Source: Pirellulales bacterium (GTDB lineage Bacteria; Planctomycetota; Planctomycetia; Pirellulales; Thermoguttaceae). Taken from it: a stretch of DNA of 64,000 bases. The notes below the pieces were generated by a model. It worked only from the letters and a program-made list of their open reading frames with translations, did not search any database and was not told the DNA's origin. Location: assembly GCA_016935315.1 (NCBI GenBank), contig JAFGRD010000019.1, positions 62,001 to 126,000 of the forward strand. The letters are read 5' to 3'. The translations under genes were made by a program, and so were the position numbers. The stretch's first letter is position 1. Each line of letters begins with the position of its first letter. Below, piece after piece: positions 52,020-59,978 of this stretch.

Positions 52020-52366
52020 GGGGCATGTAAGACTTGCTGCCGACAAGCTTTGAGAGAACGCCTACAATATACAGACTACCACCGCCTAAGCCGAGCTGTC
52101 AAGTTGTATCACCTGGGATGGATCGCCGGCCGCGCGGGGTGCTTGCCTCGTTTGACATTCCGACGGGCCGTGGCGTAGAGTATGTTTTACTGATGTTTGC
52201 ATGGCAGATGATCCAGGCCGACCAACGGGAAGCCGGAATAGTCGGGCCCCCGTTGGTCGCCTTCGCATATTGACTGTGCAAACGTCGATAAGCTAAACGC
52301 TCGGCACGCAACAGGGGGCGAGCGGGTGGACTGAATAGCCTGGGACGGATAGAGAGGAAGCACGCG
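52020..52366. other. Divergent intergenic region with MITE copy D
   Basis: These 347 bases separate a minus-strand and a plus-strand gene. A perfect TTGACA -35-like hexamer reads leftward at about 52096-52101, but only a weak -10 candidate lies at the right distance. MITE copy D occupies 52187-52291. No gene is visible. Confidence 0.45.
52187..52291 (-). mobile_element. MITE-like element, copy D
   Basis: This 105-bp copy is in reverse orientation. On the minus strand it reads TTATCGACGTTTGCACAG at one end and TGCAAACATCAGTAA at the other, with TA flanking the core on both sides. The inner palindrome is degraded (GACCAACGGG/CCCGTTGGTC kept). It lies in a divergent intergenic region and does not supply a stop codon. 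Confidence 0.78.
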
Positions 52367-53353
52367 ATGAGCCTGCTCTACTTCGGACGCTGGTTCCTGG
52401 AACACGAGACCGGGCACCATCCGGAAAGGTCCGCGAGGATCCGGGGGATACCTGAGCGGCTCGAAAGGGCCGGACTGGACGGGGCTGTCCAGCGACCCGA
52501 TTTCAAACCCGTCTCGCGACAACGACTCGGCCGCGTCCATTCCCTCGCCTATGCCCACGAGATCTGGGCCCTGGCCAAGTCCGGCGGCGGCGACATCGAG
52601 GCCGACACCGTGGTCAGCCCCGCTTCGTACCATTCCGCCCTGATGGCTGCCGGATGCGTTTGCGACGCGGCCGAGCGGATCGTCCGCGGCGAGGCCACCC
52701 AGGCGCTGTGTCTGGTCCGGCCGCCGGGCCATCACGCCATGGTGGACCGCGCGATGGGCTTCTGCCTGTTCAACAACGTGGCCGTGGCCGCCCGGACGGC
52801 CATCGACGAACTGGGGCTGGAGCGCGTGCTGATCGTCGACTGGGACATCCATCACGGCAACGGCACCCAGGCCACCTTCTGGGAAGAGCCGCGGGTCGGC
52901 TTCTTCTCGGTCCACCGCTGGCCGTTTTACCCGGGCACCGGACACAGCGACGAGACGGGCGGCGGCGACGGCCTGGGCACCAAGCTGAATCTGCCCGTCG
53001 AGTTCGGAATCTCGCGCAAAGACTATCTAACCCTCTTCGCCGACAAGCTGGAGCAGTTCGCCAACCGGATCAAGCCGCAACTGGTCTTCATCAGCGCCGG
53101 CTTCGACACGCATCACCGCGACCCGGTAGGGAACCTTGGCCTCGAGACGGAGGATTTCGCCACGCTGACCGACCTGGTGTTGGACGTGGCCGAAACACAT
53201 GCCCAGGGGCGAGTGATCAGCGTTCTGGAAGGCGGCTACGATCCGCCGACGCTGGCCGATTGCATCGAGGTGCACCTGTCTCGCATGGTCGCCAGGGCGA
53301 AGGGGGACGCCGACGCCGAGGAGGTGTCTTGCGCCCAGGACGGGCTTTCCTGA
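52367..53353 (+). CDS. Histone deacetylase/acetylpolyamine amidohydrolase family protein
   Basis: This 328-aa zinc hydrolase belongs to the HDAC class II/AcuC/Aph superfamily. The active-site RPPGHHAMVDRAMGFCLFNN, metal-binding VDWDIHHGNGTQATF (D-x-H pattern) and SAGFDTHHRDP are intact, as are VFFSVHR-like FFSVHRWPFYPGTG and the final glycine-rich LEGGYDP. Bacterial members deacetylate polyamines or acetylated proteins. Full length and likely active. The preceding ribosome binding site is GAGAGGAAG before the ATG at 52367. Confidence 0.92.
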   Translation: MSLLYFGRWFLEHETGHHPERSARIRGIPERLERAGLDGAVQRPDFKPVSRQRLGRVHSLAYAHEIWALAKSGGGDIEADTVVSPASYHSALMAAGCVCDAAERIVRGEATQALCLVRPPGHHAMVDRAMGFCLFNNVAVAARTAIDELGLERVLIVDWDIHHGNGTQATFWEEPRVGFFSVHRWPFYPGTGHSDETGGGDGLGTKLNLPVEFGISRKDYLTLFADKLEQFANRIKPQLVFISAGFDTHHRDPVGNLGLETEDFATLTDLVLDVAETHAQGRVISVLEGGYDPPTLADCIEVHLSRMVARAKGDADAEEVSCAQDGLS

Positions 53354-53474
53354 GCCGGCCCGTGCACGTGCTCGCCTGGCCGCGGGGTGTCGATTTGTGG
53401 GCGGGTCGCTCGCAGGGGGCGATCGCGGCACCGGGCGATCGCGGAAGCTCCGCCACCGCTCCGGCGACAGATCG

Positions 53475-54782
53475 CTACATGCCTTTGCGGCGAAAGAACG
53501 CCCGGGTCAGCTCCTGCCGCCTGGGCCGCGGATAGAACTGGTCCATGTCGTCGAGCTTCATGAACATCCACGGCCGAAGAATCGTGCTGCCGTTTTTCGT
53601 AAACACGACGTCGGCGGCGATGTAGACCGCCGAGTGGATCGTGCGGTCCTCGTGATCGACGTAGACCACCAGGTCGCCGAACTGCGGGTTGCGGAAGATC
53701 CGGTAGTAGTCCTGTCCGAACGTGTCGAAGGCCGTTTGGACCTTTCCGAACCGCTCGTCGGGCTGCTCGCGGAAGAAGTTCAGTGCCGTCCAGTGACAGT
53801 CGTGCGAGCTATCCGGAATCGTGCCCGGCAAAACCGGATAGGTGTAAAGCCGCTGCCGGGCGAACGGCGGCAGCAGGTGGGTTACGTCGAGGCTCTGCTC
53901 GCCTCCCAGTCGGGCAAGCGATTCGAGGATGGGGCGGACCTCCTTGGCCCGGCCGCCGCGTCCCCAGTAGTCGGCCAGCGCGTCCAGGTCGCTATCCGGC
54001 GAGATCTTCAGCCTCAGCAGCAGCGTCGCCTCGCGGGTCATCGTCAGAATCAGTCGCCGGCGCTCTGCTTCAGACGGCAGAAGTGGAAGGACGCTCCGCA
54101 GATCGGAGAAGAACAGGAAGCCGCCCTGGCGGTAGATCAGCGGAGTGATCAGGTCCCTGGTTTCCGGCAACAGGGGTGAATCGCCTATCCATGAGTCCAT
54201 CGATTCGCCGCAGAACTGAAACCCGTTGCACTGGTCCTCGTTCTCGCGAAACGAATGGAGAAAGACATACAGCTTCCTGCGGACCTCGGGACTGAGTCCC
54301 AGCACCAACTCCCGGTCGGGAAAGACGGAACACCCGCCGATCGTATGGTTCAGCTTGGTCGCCGCCCGCAGCCGGACGACCAGCGAATCGGGCAACCCCA
54401 GCTCGAGCAGTTGGTCGGACAGCCTGGCAGGGCTGACGTTGACAAAGTGCCACACCACCTCTTCGCGGTCGTCCTCCCCGCCCTCGACGACGAATTCCGG
54501 CGGCGGGGAAATCGTGATCGGCACCATCTCCAGCCGGCCCCAAGGACCCTCCACCACCTCGCCGCTGCCCAGCGACCCGGTCGCGTCGGCCGGAGGCAAC
54601 TCGGCGCCACCTACGGAGGCCGCCGCCGCGCCGGGCGCTTCGGCCGTCTCGGGCTGCCAGAAGTGGATCCCCAGCCACATCCAGGTGGCGAGCATCAGCA
54701 ACGTCAGGATCGAAAGCCACCAGGTTGTCGTCTGCGAGAGCGCGAAGCGCCCGGTCGCTGTCCCGCGTTCGCTCCGCGCCAT
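53475..54782 (-). CDS. Membrane-anchored protein with NlpC/P60-like C-terminal domain
   Basis: This 435-aa protein starts at an ATG preceded by a perfect AAGGAGG. One N-terminal membrane helix (WWLSILTLLMLATWMWLGIHF) is followed by an Ala/Pro-rich linker and a long helical region (LLPETRDLITPLIYRQGGF, LILTMTREATLLLRLKI). The C-terminal 108 residues contain DCHWTALNFF (Cys about 329), FGDLVVYVD and IHSAVYIAADVVFTKNGST (His about 383), the order Cys, GDLVxY, HxAxYI seen in NlpC/P60 cysteine peptidases. I infer a possible cell-wall or other amidase role. This is a family-level guess from motif order and spacing. Confidence 0.68.
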   Translation of the reverse strand: MARSERGTATGRFALSQTTTWWLSILTLLMLATWMWLGIHFWQPETAEAPGAAAASVGGAELPPADATGSLGSGEVVEGPWGRLEMVPITISPPPEFVVEGGEDDREEVVWHFVNVSPARLSDQLLELGLPDSLVVRLRAATKLNHTIGGCSVFPDRELVLGLSPEVRRKLYVFLHSFRENEDQCNGFQFCGESMDSWIGDSPLLPETRDLITPLIYRQGGFLFFSDLRSVLPLLPSEAERRRLILTMTREATLLLRLKISPDSDLDALADYWGRGGRAKEVRPILESLARLGGEQSLDVTHLLPPFARQRLYTYPVLPGTIPDSSHDCHWTALNFFREQPDERFGKVQTAFDTFGQDYYRIFRNPQFGDLVVYVDHEDRTIHSAVYIAADVVFTKNGSTILRPWMFMKLDDMDQFYPRPRRQELTRAFFRRKGM

Positions 54783-55296
54783 CGAGGTCCTCCTTCGTCC
54801 CGTGGAAATCTCGTGCGATGCGCTCATGTCGAACCTGGGAGCAACCCGGTCAGCCCGCGCGCCAACGGCCTCGCGTCTTCACACGGCAAGGGACCGCGCG
54901 AAAGCTGGGACAGTCGGAGTCGGGAGAAGTGCGTTCCGGGGTAAAGACCTGTTCCGTAGAGGTGCGCGGGGGCTTGCGTCCCGCAGCGTCCGCTGTTTTG
55001 CCTCTTACTACCTATGTTACCAGCTTCCGGCAACGACAGCAAGGATTCCGAGGTGCCACCGTCTCCTGCGGCCGCACCAGACGGGCCGCTGGGGTGAAAC
55101 ACTTTTCTGGGTTGCTTCCCTCCTTTCGCGCAGCCGGAACCGCTGGTCGCCCGAAGGCGGCACGAGAGGACGCACTATCCCACGATGCCTCTTCGCGACA
55201 CTGACCACACTAGTCCTTGAAACCCCGGCGAGCGGCCCGAGTTTCGCGCGGCACCAATCAGATGCTCGCCCCGGCCGGACGCCGCGACACGCGCAA

Positions 55297-55350
55297 CGTG
55301 ATTCGCATCAACATAACCTTTTGCCAGGCGGCATGTTGCAGCGAATCACG
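55297..55350. other. 18-bp inverted repeat with 18-nt loop
   Basis: CGTGATTCGCATCAACAT (55297-55314) and ATGTTGCAGCGAATCACG (55333-55350) pair at 16 of 18 positions around an 18-nt loop, AACCTTTTGCCAGGCGGC. This is the strongest fold in the 767-bp gene-free region. No T-tract follows, so simple termination is unlikely. Confidence 0.65.
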
Positions 55351-55434
55351 CGAGGCTCGCCCCAAGGGCTTCCCATGAATCGCAACGGCAGGGCCCTTGC
55401 GGCACAGTAGAGGACCGTCTCCTCGCACGGTATT

Positions 55435-55454
55435 GTGGGGGGTTGTTCCCCCAC
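55435..55454. other. G/C-stem hairpin
   Basis: GTGGGGG and CCCCCAC form a perfect seven-bp stem around GTTGTT. It lies 96 bases past the stop codon of the DUF4838 gene on that gene's strand, where a terminator could be, but no U-run follows. Confidence 0.45.
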
Positions 55455-55549
55455 GGGACAAAACGTTGCAGCCCTCGGCCGCGCCAACGCACGGCAACGC
55501 AGGTTCGCGGCCCGCACGCCCGCACGCGCGGCCGTCGCATCTCAGTCTG

Positions 55550-57367
55550 CTATTGCCCCGTCACTCCCAGCGCCGCCGCCAGCGTGCTTTGATACTTGTC
55601 CTTATCCAGCGCATCCCATTCGCGAATGCGACTGACGCGGCTGGATCGCAGGACCTCGCAGAACGGCCGGAAGCGTGCCAGGGCCAAGGCCTTCAGGTCG
55701 GCGTCGGCGTTGACACCGGCGATCCGGGCCCGCTCCAGGACGGCGTAGTCGACGCTCATCCGCGAGAGTTTCACCCGCCGCAACACGTCCGGCTCGGTGG
55801 CCACTCGGGTCTCGGCCTCCTGCCAGAGCCGGTCGGCACGGATCAGCAACTCGTCGGTCAGGTGCGGCGAGTTCGGCTCGGCCCAGATGTTCACGTGGAT
55901 GTTCTCCTGCTCCGCCCGATCGTGCAGCAGATCGATGTACGTGCGAATCGGCGCGGCGGCCTTGCCGTAATAGCCTTCGAGAAACTCGCCGATCGCCGTG
56001 TCTTCATCGTAGTCGGGATTCCAGAGGAACTTGGCGGTCAGGTAGCCCCCCAGCTCGACCAGCTCGCTCTGGGGCGTGTTGTAGGTGTCCTGCTCGAAGA
56101 TGCCCTTGACGTTGTGGCGGATGAAGAAGCGGATGTTGTCGTTGCGCACCCGCTGGTTGGGAAACGGCAGCAGGTAGTTGCGGAAGTCGGTCACGTAGTC
56201 CCAGACCCAGAGCCGGTTGGCCACCTTGGCCCAGGCCTCGGCGTCTTCGCGGAAACGCCGGTTGGCTTCGCTGTCGCAGGTGGCCAGCGGATGGGAGAAG
56301 CAACACTCGATCGAGCAGAGCCGCACCACAACGTTGGGCCGCGGCCGGATGGTTTTCGGCGCCTTCCGCGTCCACTGGTAGGCCAACGTCTCGACCACCT
56401 GGTTGGGAAACTCCTTCTCGACCGCTTCGGCCACCCGATTGACCAGCGCCAGCACCGGGGCCATCTGCGAGTCTTCCTGCGTTGCCAGCGCCTGGCACTT
56501 CTCGCACTCGCAGTAGTTGTGCCAGTCGTTCTGCGAGACGGAGAACGCCAGCGCGTCGGGCTGGGCCCGCATGGCCCGGCGGATCTCCTCGGCGCAGAGC
56601 CGGATTACGTCCTCGTTGGTGCAGCAGAGCTGGGAACGCTCCTTGAGCCGCTTGCCCTTGACCAGCGAGAAGTATTCGGGGTGCTCGTCGAAGTATTTCT
56701 CGGGCGGGACCAGCCGGTTGAACGTGTGGACGAAGAACCCGCTGCCGAACTTCACCTTGCCGCCGTGTTTCGCCTCGAGCCGGCCGCTGCTGGAGTTGAC
56801 CCGGTTGCGGGCGCACCAGTCGCCGTCGAAGCAATCTTCGGTGAACGGCTCGCGATATTCGAGCACCGGCACCTGCCTCTCGTCGAGCGGACCGAGGGCC
56901 AGCCGCGGGCGTGTGGGGATGCGGCTGACCTCGGGCGTGAACCAGCGGCAGCCCAGATGGTCTTCCAGCAGGCCGTACACGCCGTAGAGCGTTCCCCGCG
57001 GCTCGCCGCCGGCGATCACCAGGTGGTCGCCCACGGTCCGCAGCACGTAGCCTTCCTTGCCCAACGCGTCGAAATCGATCTTGGCGTCGAGCTGTTTCAG
57101 ACGGGCGTTGTCGCCCAAGACGATCTCCCGCTCGCTGATCGGTTCCCGATCGGAGACCATCGGCAGCTTGACCCCGCCGATCTGTTCGAGGAACGCCTGC
57201 AACTCGTCGGCGGCATGCCGGGTGGAAACCGAGGCGTCGTCGGCCACGACGATCCGATAGGCCGATTGGCCCTTTTCGCAAAGCAGGATTTCGCTTGCCT
57301 GCAGAGTGCCGGCTCCCCTTGAACACAGTGCTGTGATCACAATCAGAATCAGTCTTCTTCCGGTCAT
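55550..57367 (-). CDS. Secreted DUF4838 domain protein
   Basis: This 605-aa protein has a signal peptide (RRLILIVITALCSRGAGTLQ). An N-terminal GH20-like alpha/beta domain follows (STRHAADELQAFLEQIGG, GGEPRGTLYGVYGLLEDHLG and CRWFTPEVSRIP). The central DUF4838 part has KYFDEHPEYFSLVKGKR, FSVSQNDWHNYCECEKCQAL and FEQDTYNTPQSELVELGGYL. It resembles alpha-glucuronidase-type glycoside hydrolases and probably attacks a polysaccharide outside the cytoplasm. AAAGGAG precedes the ATG ending at 57367. It lies 49 bp after the PEP-hydrolase-like gene on the same strand, so it may share that transcript. Confidence 0.87.
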   Translation of the reverse strand: MTGRRLILIVITALCSRGAGTLQASEILLCEKGQSAYRIVVADDASVSTRHAADELQAFLEQIGGVKLPMVSDREPISEREIVLGDNARLKQLDAKIDFDALGKEGYVLRTVGDHLVIAGGEPRGTLYGVYGLLEDHLGCRWFTPEVSRIPTRPRLALGPLDERQVPVLEYREPFTEDCFDGDWCARNRVNSSSGRLEAKHGGKVKFGSGFFVHTFNRLVPPEKYFDEHPEYFSLVKGKRLKERSQLCCTNEDVIRLCAEEIRRAMRAQPDALAFSVSQNDWHNYCECEKCQALATQEDSQMAPVLALVNRVAEAVEKEFPNQVVETLAYQWTRKAPKTIRPRPNVVVRLCSIECCFSHPLATCDSEANRRFREDAEAWAKVANRLWVWDYVTDFRNYLLPFPNQRVRNDNIRFFIRHNVKGIFEQDTYNTPQSELVELGGYLTAKFLWNPDYDEDTAIGEFLEGYYGKAAAPIRTYIDLLHDRAEQENIHVNIWAEPNSPHLTDELLIRADRLWQEAETRVATEPDVLRRVKLSRMSVDYAVLERARIAGVNADADLKALALARFRPFCEVLRSSRVSRIREWDALDKDKYQSTLAAALGVTGQ

Positions 57368-57416
57368 TGTCCCGCTCCTTTCTGAGAGTTCTTTCGTTAT
57401 GTGAGCACCGCGGGCC

Positions 57417-58247
57417 TCAATCCTTGCGCATCTGCACGAATCTCTCCGTCTGCTGGCGGATCGCCCGTTCCGTGGGCAGGCGCTCCATCGAGCTGGCGCC
57501 GTAGAAGCCGTCGACCGCCTGGCAGTGTCGCAACACGTACTGCGCGTCGTCGGGCTCGGCGATGGGGCCGCCGTGGCAGAGCACGATTACCTCCTCGCGC
57601 AGTCCCTTGGCCGTCTCGGTGATCGCGTCGATCAGGGCCACGCTGTCGTCGAGCGTCTTGGCCGTCCGCGCGCCGATCGACCCGGCCGTGGTCAGGCCCA
57701 TGTGGGCCACCAGGATGTCGGCCCCGGCCTCGGTCATCGCGGCGGCCGTGTCCGGGTCGAAGACGTAGGGAGTGGTCAGCAGATCCATCTGCCGAGCAAG
57801 GCGGATCATCTCCACCTCTTTGTCGTAGCCGAAATTCGTTTCCTCGAGGTTGACGCGGAATGTCCCGTCCAACAGGCCCACGGTAGGAAAGTTCTGCACG
57901 CCGGAGAATCCCACCGCCTTGATCTGCTCCAGAAACTTGTCCATCAACCGCATCGGATCGGTGCCGCAGACCCCGGCCAGTACCGGAGTCTCCCGGACCA
58001 CCGGCAAGACCTCGGACGCCATCTCCATGACGATCGCGTTGGCGTCGCCGAAGGGCATCAGCCCGGCCAGCGAGCCATGGCCGGCCATGCGGAAGCGGCC
58101 CGAGTTGTAGATCACGATCAGATCGATGCCGCCGGCCTCCTCGAACTTGGCGCTGATGCCCGTGCCGGCGCCGCCGCCGATGATCGGCTTGCCCCCGGCG
58201 ATCTTCCGGCGAAAACGTTGCAGGATTTCACTTCTACTTTCGGCCAT
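57417..58247 (-). CDS. Phosphoenolpyruvate hydrolase-like TIM-barrel protein
   Basis: This 276-aa protein belongs to the PEP-hydrolase-like TIM-barrel family, named for distant similarity to PEP mutase-type enzymes. Landmarks are [84 protein letters not shown] and [20 protein letters not shown]. In plants this domain is fused behind a Tm-1-like domain in the tobamovirus resistance protein Tm-1, and here the Tm-1-like gene is immediately upstream, 32 bp away. The reaction is not established. AAGGAA precedes the ATG ending at 58247. Confidence 0.9.
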   Translation of the reverse strand: MAESRSEILQRFRRKIAGGKPIIGGGAGTGISAKFEEAGGIDLIVIYNSGRFRMAGHGSLAGLMPFGDANAIVMEMASEVLPVVRETPVLAGVCGTDPMRLMDKFLEQIKAVGFSGVQNFPTVGLLDGTFRVNLEETNFGYDKEVEMIRLARQMDLLTTPYVFDPDTAAAMTEAGADILVAHMGLTTAGSIGARTAKTLDDSVALIDAITETAKGLREEVIVLCHGGPIAEPDDAQYVLRHCQAVDGFYGASSMERLPTERAIRQQTERFVQMRKD

Positions 58248-58279
58248 GGGGAATTCCTTCCGGCATCAGCCACCCACCG

Positions 58280-59497
58280 TCAGGCGGAAGCAACGCGGAG
58301 CATCTTCAGCAACGTTTCGGCACATCGCCGCGAAAACTCCGCGTCGTTGATGTTGCCGTCGATCTCGACCACCGGAATATCGTCGCGAAGGTTTTGCCTT
58401 AACGCATCGAACAACGCCCGGTTCGCCTCGGGCCACCAGAACGGGCCGCCCTCGGCGTCGATCATACTCAACCCGCGGAGCGGAAGCAACACGCTCACCG
58501 GGCCCGTGCTCTGGTTGAGCTTCTCGGCCAGGACGCGGCCCAGCCGGCGGCATTCGTCGGGCGTGGTCCGCATCAGCGTGATGTTGGGGTTGTGCGGATA
58601 GAACTTGCGGCCCTTGAATTTCTCCGGCACGGTCTCGGGCGCCCAGAAATTGACCATGTCGAGACAGCCGGGGGCGACGATCGCCGGCACGCCAGCTCGG
58701 GCGGCCGCCTCCAGGCGGGTCGGCCCGGCCGCCAACACGCCGCCGACCAACTCGTCGGCCCATTCCGTGGTCGTCACGTCCAGCACGCCGGAAATCAGCC
58801 CGGCCTCGACCAAACTCTCCATCGTCCGGCCGCCGGTGCCGGTGGCGTGGAAGACGAGCACTTCGTATCCGGCCTCTTCGAGGATCGCCTTGGCGGCTTC
58901 CACGCAGGCGGTCGTGTTGCCGAACATCGAGGCGGCCACCAGCGGCCGATCTTCGCCGGGCGGCGCGTCGGCTTCCAGCATGCCGCAGATGGCCCCGGCC
59001 GCCGTGGCGAAGACCGGCCGGCTGATGCGGTTGACGCCCGAGATATCGACAATGCTGGGAATCATCACGATGTCTTTTACGCCGACGTAGCCGGAGACGT
59101 CGGTCCCGGCCACCGTCGAGACCATCACCTTGGGCACGCCCAGCGGCAAGGTGCGCATGGCGGCGCAGGCGACCGAAGTGCCGCCGCCGCCACCGAGGGC
59201 CATCACCGCATCGAGCTTCCCTTCGGCATAGAGCATCGGCATCAGCGTGGCGGCACCGCGGCTCATCGCGGCCACGGCCTCGCCGCGGTCGGCCTTTTGG
59301 GCCAGGGCCGCCGCATCGGCCCCGGCCGCCCGGGCAACCTCTTCCCGCGAAACGTCCGGCTCGACCGCCGGTGGCCCGAGAACGCCTACGTCGATCAGCA
59401 GCGTCTTGTGTCCGCGGGCCTCGATGCACCGCTTCACGAAAGCGTATTCCGTGCCCTTGGTGTCCAGGGCACCCAACAGCGCCACGGTCTTGGCCAC
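58280..59497 (-). CDS. Tm-1-like (UPF0261) ATP-binding domain protein
   Basis: This 405-aa protein is of the UPF0261/Tm-1-like family. It begins AKTVALLGALDTKGTEYAFV and has GGGGGTSVACAAMRTLPLGV, KVMVSTVAGTDVSGYVGVKD, FHATGTGGRTMESLVEAGLI, GCLDMVNFWAPETVPEKFKG and FYPHNPNITLMRTT. Plant Tm-1 joins this domain to the TIM-barrel encoded by the next gene. Biochemical role in bacteria is unknown; nucleotide binding is likely. The GTG ending at 59497 has AAAGGAGG upstream. The frame reaches 59647, but that leader lacks conserved residues and is excluded. Confidence 0.9.
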   Translation of the reverse strand: MAKTVALLGALDTKGTEYAFVKRCIEARGHKTLLIDVGVLGPPAVEPDVSREEVARAAGADAAALAQKADRGEAVAAMSRGAATLMPMLYAEGKLDAVMALGGGGGTSVACAAMRTLPLGVPKVMVSTVAGTDVSGYVGVKDIVMIPSIVDISGVNRISRPVFATAAGAICGMLEADAPPGEDRPLVAASMFGNTTACVEAAKAILEEAGYEVLVFHATGTGGRTMESLVEAGLISGVLDVTTTEWADELVGGVLAAGPTRLEAAARAGVPAIVAPGCLDMVNFWAPETVPEKFKGRKFYPHNPNITLMRTTPDECRRLGRVLAEKLNQSTGPVSVLLPLRGLSMIDAEGGPFWWPEANRALFDALRQNLRDDIPVVEIDGNINDAEFSRRCAETLLKMLRVASA

Positions 59498-59643
59498 GGG
59501 GCGTCCTCCTTTGCTGGTATTCGACACACGGGAGCCGTGCCGCATGGTATCGCAGGCGGGCCGAGATGTCGAGCGGGGCTGCAGTCCGCGCCGCGGCGCG
59601 AACCTTGCCGACGCCGCCGACAACCGCATGCTTGCGGACTCAG

Positions 59644-59967
59644 TCACGACGACTGCCGACGGCCGTCCAGATAGTGTCGCAGCGCGAGGATCGGATGCCG
59701 CAGCAGCATCCGTGGCCCGGCGTAGCGCATGATCGCTCGCGTCTCAGCTCGCATCGACGGCTTGTAGCAGTGGATCGGGCAGTGGCCGCAGGTGGGCTTC
59801 TCGGCGCCGAACCGGCAGCAATCCAACCGGCGCTGGGCGTAGCCGAGCACTTCGCGACACTTCGCGCAAAGCGGGCCGGCTGTGCGGTGATGGGCGCGGC
59901 AATAGATGCCGACCATGGCAGCAAGGGTCCGTTTTTCCCGGGCGATGCGAGGTCGATCGGTCGACAC
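59644..59967 (-). CDS. Nitrous oxide-stimulated promoter (YgbA) family protein
   Basis: This 107-aa protein matches the small YgbA-type family named after a nitric oxide-responsive gene. Signatures are REKRTLAAMVGIYCRAHH, LCAKCREVLGYAQRRLDCCR, FGAEKPTCGHCPIHCYKP and MRYAGPRMLLRHPILALRHY. The Cys-x2-Cys and Cys-Pro-x-His-Cys sets suggest metal or cluster binding. The start is a GTG with GAGGA nine bases upstream, 11 bp after the stop of the preceding membrane gene. Upstream in-frame sequence belongs to that gene in another phase. Confidence 0.88.
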   Translation of the reverse strand: MSTDRPRIAREKRTLAAMVGIYCRAHHRTAGPLCAKCREVLGYAQRRLDCCRFGAEKPTCGHCPIHCYKPSMRAETRAIMRYAGPRMLLRHPILALRHYLDGRRQSS

Positions 59968-59978
59968 GCCAGGAGTCC

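Larger units (their letters stand above)
54783..55549. other. 767-bp gene-free stretch with hairpins
   Basis: No convincing protein-coding frame is present; candidates on both strands are short and lack recognisable content. The region holds an 18-bp inverted repeat at 55297-55350 and a smaller hairpin at 55435-55454. It lies upstream of a minus-strand gene (54782) and downstream of another (55550). A non-coding RNA or remnant element is possible. I see no tRNA cloverleaf and no riboswitch I recognise. Confidence 0.5.

Noticed and set aside
55397-57322. 641-codon plus-strand frame opposite the DUF4838 gene.
   Set aside because: The minus-strand protein has a signal peptide and DUF4838 motifs; the plus frame has none.
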